From a virus, in the IMG/VR virus record IMGVR_UViG_3300044730_002015, positions 62,001 to 126,000 of that record: DNA of 64,000 bases. One strand, 5' to 3'. Under the pieces are notes generated by a model that saw nothing but the letters and a program-made list of their open reading frames with translations, was not told the origin of the DNA and searched no databases. Positions 1 to 9,200 of the stretch are shown here, in pieces. Each line of letters starts with the position of its first letter. Position 1 is the stretch's first letter. The position numbers were made by a program, and so were the translations under genes.

Positions 1-1
1 T

Positions 2-265
2 ATTTTGACCTGGATTGCCACTGGTGGTTCCGGGCCCAGGTGGAGCTGCGCCTCCGGCACCAATGGTGAATATCACAGTGCCAGGTCCGCTGATGCTCCA
101 AGCATTGTAATTACAACCACCGCCACCACCGCCACCGGCACCACGACGCCCACCGGAACCACCACCGGCTACTGCCATGACATTTAGACTCAAGGGAAAA
201 TTTGGTACCCCGGCCGCTGTTGCTTGCCGCCCGGTTGATGCAACTGCTTGTAGTATTCCTGTCAT
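2..265 (-). CDS. Glycine-rich adhesin, N-terminal part (cut by window edge)
   Basis: The first 88 codons of a gene that runs off the left edge; the ATG is at 265. The protein has a short N-terminal stretch (MTGILQAVASTGRQ), then glycine-rich blocks (GGGSGGRRGAGGGGGGG) and the segment SISGPGTVIFTIGAGG, which matches the pattern in the complete glycine-rich protein at 35997-37139. Such proteins resemble the glycine-rich receptor-binding adhesins of T-even-like phages (gp38 type), thought to sit at the fibre tip. The gene starts 18 bases after the stop of the 3,863-residue fibre, so the two are probably co-transcribed and translationally linked. No strong Shine-Dalgarno sequence is visible. Function is inferred from composition and position. 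Confidence 0.75.
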   Translation of the reverse strand, partial: MTGILQAVASTGRQATAAGVPNFPLSLNVMAVAGGGSGGRRGAGGGGGGGCNYNAWSISGPGTVIFTIGAGGAAPPGPGTTSGNPGQN

Positions 266-283
266 GATTTTGAAAATAAAGTT

Positions 284-3200
284 TTAAATAACATTGGAGC
301 CGTTGACAAACCAAGTGTCAGTGGCAACCTTGACCAAGGTGGCAAAACCATACCAGGCCAAAGTTCTATTGCCTGTTGTGGCATTGCCTGCTAGATACAG
401 TGTTACACCGGCGTTGGCCCCGATAGTACAGTTGGCTCCACTTTGATTGATTAATGTTACAGCGGCACCAATGGGCAACGGCACAGAACTATTGGCTGGA
501 ATATTTATTGTGACGCCACCTGAGGCAGTATAATAGTGTTCGCCCAGATCCGCCAACGCGATAGTGGGTGTGCCAGTCCAGGAAATCTGTGGAATATCCC
601 TGTAACCTGCTACGATATTACCCGGCAAATATAGTTGGCCGTCGGAAGCAAAATTCCACCGATTGGATCCAGTTTGTATGGTAGTGTTGGCATTGGCCCC
701 TACAATGGTACCGCTGGCCGAGTTGATGTTTAGATTGCCGGCCTGATCAAAAGTCCAGGTATAGGCACCAGTTTTGATAGTGGTGTTGCTGGCACTGCCT
801 ACGAAATTGCCAGCAGCCACATTTGCGGAACTGGTTATATTGGCAGTGGTCAAAATTGTGACAGCGGCATTTGATGCAAGATAATCGGCCACATTGGAAT
901 TGCCATATGAGCCACCACCGCCTGCGATACCAGTCAAGAATGCGCCATTACCAATAAAATAATTACCTGCAACGTTGGCAGTGGTAGTGATGTTTGCAGT
1001 GGTCAGTACAGTGACAGCAGCATTTGAGGCTAGATAGGTGGCTACATTGGAATTGCCATATAATGAAACCTGTGTGCCGTTGGCATAGTTTACAGCAAAG
1101 GTATTGCCAGGCAATGTCAAATTGCCAGTGTTGTCAAAATTCCAAGTATATGTGCCTGCTATCAAACCCACGTTGGGATCTGATCCTGCTGCTCCTATGA
1201 AGTTATTGGCAGTTATGTTGGCCGACGTAGTGATATTGCCAGTGGTCAGTATGGTTACAGCAGCATTTGAGGCAAGATAGTTGGCAACATCTGCGTTGCT
1301 GTATGAGCCACCACTACCACCCAATGATACCTGTGTGCCGTTAGCGTAGTTGACTGCAAAAGTGTTTCCGGGCAGTGTGAAGTTTCCAGTGTTGCCAAAA
1401 GTCCAGTTATAGACTCCAGTCCTGATAGTGGTATTGCTGGCACTACCGCCTACGAAATTAGCAGCACTGATATTGGCACTGCTGGTGATGTTGCCTGTGA
1501 CATTTAAACTGGTGCCTGTGGCAGCACCAATGTTGGGTGTGACCAGATTGGCACCGGCCTTGACCGAGATGTTGCCACCGCCGTCAAACGCCGTGGTGTT
1601 GTTGTCTACCTTGGCAGAAATAGTGGTAGTGGCAAGACTGATACCTGCGGCGGTGTTGGCCGAATATACCTGGCTTTGGCTGAACACAGCAAACTGTATG
1701 TTGCTGGTGCCAAAAACTATGGCAGTATTTGGCGCATCAACAATAAAGGCCGAGCCTTTGTTGACATTGCCGCCGGTGGTGTAGAAGTAGTCGTTGATGC
1801 CCAAGGCATCTACATTGGCCAAACCAGCGGTGTTTTCTGTGGAAGCCCTGGTGATAGCTGTGGCGTTGGACCACACATACACGCCATTGTGTGCGCCATT
1901 GGCTTCGTTCTTGACCAAGATACGAGTGTTGGCTGTCTGTACATTGGCTGTGTCAATGAGATTGAAACTACCAGTGGTGGTCAGCGTGGCACCTATACCG
2001 TTGCCTACGCCGTTGACCTGATTGTAAGTTATGGTACCGCCTGTGGCATCAGCCAAGGTACCTGTGGTGGCTGCCAACACAGCTTCGTGATAGGAAATGG
2101 ATGTACTGGCCAGGTTATCAACATAGATCTTTGTGGCAGCATCTTGATCTTGTACTGGGTTGGTGAGATTATTGATATAGTAATTGTTGGCATTGACATT
2201 GCCTGGTATGGTAAGGGTACCAGTGCTGCCAAAGGTCCAGAGCTGACTGCCAGTTCTGATGTTGGTATTAACACCGGTGCCTGAGAAATTACCAGCATTG
2301 ACATTGGTCGAACTGGAGATATTGGCAGTGGTGGTGATAGTGACTGCTGCGTTAGATGCCAAATAGTCTGCTACATTGGCATTGCTGTAGGAACTACCAG
2401 CTGAGATTCCAGTTAAGAATGCGCCGTTACCAATAAAGTAGGTACCAGCCACGTTGGCTGCGGTAGTGATATTTGCAGTGGTCAGTATAGTTATTGCTGC
2501 ATTTGAAGCCAGGTAGTCGCTTACATTGGCATTGCCATATGTGCTGCCTCCACCACCAGAAATACCTGACAAGAAATATCCATTGCCCAGTATGTAACCA
2601 CCTTGTACATTGGCAGTGGTAACGACGTTACCTGTGAGATTGGGCAGGGCGCCGGTATAGGTAGGCAAGTAGTTGGCAACATCGGCATTGCTATAACCTG
2701 CCGCTATACCAGTTAAGAAAGCACCGTTGCCCAAGACATATGCGCCCTGTACGTTGGCAGTAGTGGTGACGTTGCCAGTGAGGTTTGTCAGCGCACCTGT
2801 ATAGGCCGCAACATTGGCGTCGTCATATCCACCTGTGGCAAATCTGATGTTGCCTAATATGTAGGCTCCCTGTACATTAGCAGTGGTTGTGACATTGCCA
2901 GTGAGATTGATCAGCGCACCTGTATAGGCCGCAACGTTGGCATCATTGTAGCCACCTGTGGAGAATCTAATATTTCCTAGTACATAACTTCCCGAAACAT
3001 TGCCGGTGGCTGTGATATTGGCTGCGGCAGTGATATCGTTGGTAGATATAAAGTCATAGGCCGATATGCTGCTGGAAGCGATGATGCGTGTGCTGTTGCT
3101 GGTCAATGTTTGGAACGGCAGATAAAGTGTGTTGTTGATGTATACATCGTTCCAGCGACGAGTGTTGTTGCCAAGATTGTATGCGCCATTGGCCGCAGGT

Positions 3201-6200
3201 ATGATATTTCCGGGGAACTCCTGCAGATACGCGGCAACATTGGCATTTGAATAGTTACTTGCGATGCCAGTGAGAAAGTAACCATTGCCATACAAGTATT
3301 CTGCTGATAGATTGGCTTGAGTAACGATTTGACCTGCGGTAATAATGGGCACAAAACTGTTGCTGCCAAGAAAACCTGTGACACTGTTATTACCGTACCC
3401 ACCAGTGGTGTTGCTGATGTCACCATAGTAGTAATTGGCTGTGATATTGTTAGATCCTGTGACATTGCCTGCGGCGTTAAATGTCAATGTACTACTGCCG
3501 GCTACTAATAGTATGTTACTTGCAGAAATCTGCATATTACCTGCAGAAATCTGCATATTACCTGCAGGACCGATGATGTTACCTACGACACTTAAATTGT
3601 TGGCCACCGTTAACCCACGGTTCAGCGTCATGACATTGCTAGCAAAATTGTAGAAGAACTGTATATTACCCGATGCCAAGTTGCCTATCTGCAGACCAGC
3701 GCCGTCGAGTTCGTCGGCAGTAACAGCATTATTGGCTACTATGATATCTTTGTCATTGACAGATAAGGTGTTGGCGTTAATGGTAGTAGTATTGCCCAAG
3801 ACCTGTAAGTTGCCGAAAATTACGACGTTGTTAGTTACTTGGAGATTGCCGAACGAACCATTGCCTGTATATGTAGGTAGATAAGTTGCTACATTGGCGT
3901 CACCGTAGCCACCGGTGGTGTTTCTAATATTGCCAAAATAATTGCCTGCAGTGACATTACCAGTGGTAGATATGTTTGAAGTTAAATTAAACAATTGTAA
4001 ATTGCCAATACCGATGCCGTCGCCATAAAAGAATTCGGCCGTGACAACATTACTGGCAGTTAAATTATTAGCTGAAATATCACCTGTTGTGATGATATTA
4101 CTGGTCAATGATCCACTGGCCAAGTAGTTGGCCACATTGGCATTGCTGTAATCGCCACCCAGTGATACCTGTGTGCCATTGGCGTAGTTGATTGCAAAGG
4201 TATTGCTGGGTAATACTAAATTACCTGTGTTATTAAATGTCCAGACATAAGCATCAGCAGTAATACTGGTATTGACTTCGCTACCTATAAAGTTATTGGC
4301 CGTGATATTGGCCGTGGTTGTGATGTTACCAGTGGTTAATATCGTTACGTTGGCATTGCTGGCCAGATAGTTGGCAACATTAGTGTTGCTGTATGCTCCA
4401 ATGATATTACTATATTGTATGCCAGAAACAAAGTAGCCATTGCCTAGTATGTAAGCACCAGACACATTGGCGGTAGTGGTTACATTGCCAGTGAGATTGG
4501 TCAGCGCACCTGTATAGGCCGCAACATTGGCGTCGTTATATCCACCAGTGGCAGATCTGATATTGCCTATTAAGAAATTACCTGTTACATTGGCAGTGGT
4601 AGTGACGTTGCCACCCAGTGAGTCAATGGCGCCAGTATAAGTGGGCAGATATGCAGCTACATTGGCATTTCCATAGGAAGAAGCCACACCAGTTAATAGA
4701 GCGCCGTTACCCAATAGATAGTTGGCTGCAATATTACCAGAGAATACTGTGGCACTCTCATTGGCTGTGATTTCTTGTGCGCCAATATAGACAGTGCTGT
4801 TGTTTAGGTATAGATCATTCCAGCGATTGGTGTTGCTACCTAGATCGTATGTGACGTTGGCACTTGGTATGATGTTACCGTCAAAATTGGCTAGATATGA
4901 TTTGACATTGGCATTGCTGTAGGATGAACTACCACCCAGTGATACCTGTGTGCCGTTGGCGTAGTTGATTGCAAATGTATTACCTGGTAATACTAAATTA
5001 CCTGCGTTATTAAACGACCAACGATATCCATTGGTGGTGATAGTGGTGTTTGTTCCAGATCCTACAATGTTGTTTGCGGACACATTGGCTGAGGTAGTGA
5101 TATTGCCCGTAGTCAGTATGGTTACAGCAGCATTTGAGGCAAGATAGTTGGCAACATCTGCGTTGCTGTATGAGCCACCACTACCACCCAATGATACCTG
5201 TGTGCCGTTAGCGTAGTTGACTGCAAAAGTGTTGCCCGGCAATACAATATTGCCTGTGTTGTTGAATGTCCAGGTATATCCATTGGCAACTAGTTCAACA
5301 TTATTACTGGTTCCAACTAGATTATTTGCTGAAATGTTGGCTGCAGTGGTGATATTGCCAGTGGTCAGTATGGTTACAGCGGCATTGCTGGCCAAGTAGG
5401 CAGCAACATTGGAGTTGCCATATGAGCCACCACCGCCTGCGATACCAGTCAAGAATGCGCCATTACCAAAAATGTAATTACCGGTGATGTTGCCAACCGC
5501 GGTTATAAATCCAGATTTACCCAACTGGATAGTGGTGTTACCAACTCCATTGTTGATATAAATTGTATCGCTGGCTAAAACATTGCCGGGTATGATGAAA
5601 TTGCCAGCATCATTGAATATCCACGTGCTGCTACCGGATGTCAACGATATAGAGGTACTGTTGCCAGTTATGGTGCCTAGCCCTAGTATGATGTCATTGA
5701 CATCTATGTCATTGACTTGTAAATTACCAGTTGTGACTATGTCTCCCAGGATATTGATAGTCAGCGCGCCACTACCGATGTTGAGGTTGCCGCCCAGGAT
5801 ATAGCCATTGGCCGTCAAGTTGCCCGACAACGAAGAATCGCTGGCAGAAATTGGTACCAGTAGTCCCGTGTTATTATCAACAAAGGATATGCCACGACCG
5901 GTAGCATTGTTGCGTATCAGTGTGGCATTGCCAACAGCACCGCTGGGTGTGATAAATCCATTGCCGTAAATCTGCGTGGGTTGCGCAGATATCGAGTCTA
6001 TCAACGCTATACCGCTGCCAATGGGATTACTTTGGATTAGTGTTGGGCCACCTGATGTGCCCACTGGGGTAACATAGTTGTTGGCATAGACTCTGCGGAA
6101 CTGTGTGCCACTGCTGCCGATGTCTAATGTGTTGTTAGAATTAGCACCCGGAACAATATTGCCCGGCAATAACAAATTGCCACTGGTTTCGTAGATCCAA

Positions 6201-9200
6201 GTGCGATTACCAGCAGCGATTGAAACCTGGGTAACATTACTAGTGATAGTGCCTTGATCAAGATTAATAACATTGACATCAACATTGTTGACCTGCAGAT
6301 TACCAGTGGTTACAATATCACCAGTGGCATTGATGGTTAAGGCATTGCTCCCCACGTTGATATTGGTAACATCGATATCCACCACTTGTAAATTACCCGT
6401 GGTAACTATGTCACCAGTGGTATTGATAGTCAATGCATTGCCGCCAACATTGATGTCATTGACATCAATGTTGATTACTTGTAAATTGCCAGTGGTTACA
6501 ATATCACCAGTGGCATTGATGGTTAAAGCTCCACCAGTGACATCAATTTCAGTTACTTGTATGTTGACTACGCTTAGATTACCTGCTGAAATATTGGCTG
6601 CTGTTGTGATATTGCCGCCAACTATGTTTCCAGCCACTGTTAACGATGTGGCAACATTGGTACCACCCGAAGCATTTAAGTAAATCGTATCGGTACTGTC
6701 GTTGTTGACATTCAACTCCAGTACAGTGTTCTCTCCAGCCGATGCATAATATTTGATGCTGGCTAGATCACCAGTACCACCACCAGGATTGGCAGGGAAT
6801 ATGATTCCGGCTTCACCGCTGCCGGCTGTGGGACGTATCACGCCATTGATGTTAGAGCCGCTGATATTTCCAAACACTTCCAATCTATTGGAAATATTGG
6901 CGCCATGGCTTAATTCCATGACGTTGCTGCTGCTGTCATAGAAGAAAGTGATGTTACCGCCGGCTGTTCTATTACCAATCTGTATGCCAGCACCGTCCAA
7001 ATCTGACAAGGTGGCCGTGGCGTTGGCAGCAACTATGATGTCTTTGTCGGCCAAGAATATGTTAGAAACATTAATTTCGGTGGTGTTTCCTTCAACACGC
7101 AAGTTGCCCAACACCACCATATCTCTAGAAACACTGACATTGCTAAACGAAGCATTGCCATTGTATACCTGTAGATAAGCAGCCACTTGACTGTTACCAT
7201 AGCCGCCTATGATATTTCCAGCGTCTATTCCTGTTAGGAATGCACCATTACCTAAAATGTAAGAGCCAGTGACATTACCACCTGCAATGATATTACCTGT
7301 GGCCTGAATATACTGATCAGCTTGTATGAATCCATCCACTTCAACGTTGCCGGTAAAACTGCTGTCCCCGGCAGAAATTGCTGCTAACTGTCCTGAACCC
7401 GAATCTATAAATGCTATGCCGCTGCCCGATGTGCTGCTCTGTATTTCTGTGGCATTGCCTGTCACGCCACTGGGTGTGACCAATTTATCAGCGTAGATAT
7501 TGCGGAACTGATATTGGGCGCTGCCGATGTCTACGAAATTGTTGGCCAATACCGCATTAGAATATACCGGCAGTATATTGCCTGTGCGTGTCAAATTGGC
7601 TATATTGTAGTTTGATCTAATATTGGCAGTGGTAGTGACATTGCCGGTCAAGGACACTAGATTGCCTGTGTATGTGGGCAAATAGGCCGCTGCGTTACTG
7701 TTGCTATAGGTTCCAATGATATTGCTATACTGGATACCAAATAGCGCTGATCCATTGCCTATGAAGTTTATGGCGGTAACGTTGCTTAAACAATTGACAT
7801 TACCGACTACCTGTAGATTGTTGCCAATTTCAAAATCGCTATAAATTGTTAGATTGCCAAAGTATGCGTCTCCGGCTTCTAGAGAAGCCAACTGTCCCGT
7901 GACGGTATCAACAAACATGAACCCATCATAGTTTTCTCCGCTTTGTATGGCACTGTTGTTACCAGCGGCACCTGCGGGCACTGTAAATTTGTTGCCGTAA
8001 ACGTTGCTAAAGAAGTAAGTTTCGCTGCCAATATCAACTGTGCTGTTGGCCAAGGTGGTATTGGAATACATTGGTAATATGTTACCACTATAGGTAACAT
8101 TAGATATAGTGTAATCAGCTCTGACATTGCCACCGTATATGGGCAAGAATCCCGAAACGTCGGCGTTGCTGTAGTTTTCTCCCAGGCCTGACAGGAATCT
8201 ACCATTGCCTAGGAAATAAGTGGCACTGGTGTTGCCCGATACATTGAGTATGTTGGCGATATTAGCACCATGGCTCAATGTCATGATGTTGGCGGTATAA
8301 TCGTAAATGAACTCCACGTTGCCGCTGGCCAGATTACCTATCTGTAGTCCAGCACCGTTCAATTGTGAGATTGTGTTGGCTGAGTTGGCGACTATTACTC
8401 GATACGCATCAATGATAGAATTTGTAGTGTTGTTATAGTTGGTGGTACCAAGGACTGTTAAGTTGCCTTGGATTATGGCATCCTGAGATACCGTCACGTT
8501 ACCAAACAAGGCATTGGCATTGTAGGTCTGTAGATAGCTAGCTACATTGGCATTGGTATAGGCTGTGATGCCGGTCAAGAATCTACCATTGCCCAAGATA
8601 TAACCACCGGTAATATTGCCGGTGGTCAATATGGTAACCGAAGAATTGCTGCCGAGGTAATTGCTGACTGCGGAATTGCTGTATGTATCGCCCAATATAA
8701 CATTGGCGCCGTTGGCATATCTTACTGCAAAAAAGTTAACGGGTAAATTTAAGTAAGCGTCCTGAGTAAAGGTCCACTCGTTGCCCATCACAGCAATAGC
8801 CACTTGATCTTCGTTTATACCAAAGATATTGCCTGTTGCATTGATATTGGCAACCGAGAGATTACCACCAACTATCAATGTGTTGGAAGTATAATCAAAT
8901 CTCAGCGCTGCACTGGCAGCAAAATTGCCGGTACCATTGTTGTATTGTATCTGTTGATCGGCACCGGCCACTGATCCGTTGCCTGTGATATTACTAGTAC
9001 CAGCAGCCCAGGCCAGGCCCCCTGAACCATCCGAAGTAAGATAGTAGTTAAGATTGCCGCCTGATATCTTGACATTGCCGGCAGGTCCAAGATTGGCTAT
9101 ACCAGATACTGTTAAACCGTTGATGTTTAAATTGCCTGTGTAATCGGGCAGATATGCAGCTACGTTACTGTTACCATAAGCGCCGGTAATGTTGGCATAT

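Noticed and set aside
1676-2284. Plus-strand open frame of about 200 codons inside the giant fibre gene
   Set aside because: Mirror frame of the Asn/Gly repeats; composition follows the opposite strand and no ribosome site or family match is visible. The same applies to the plus-strand frames at 14674-15090, 25562-26038 and 41332-41952.
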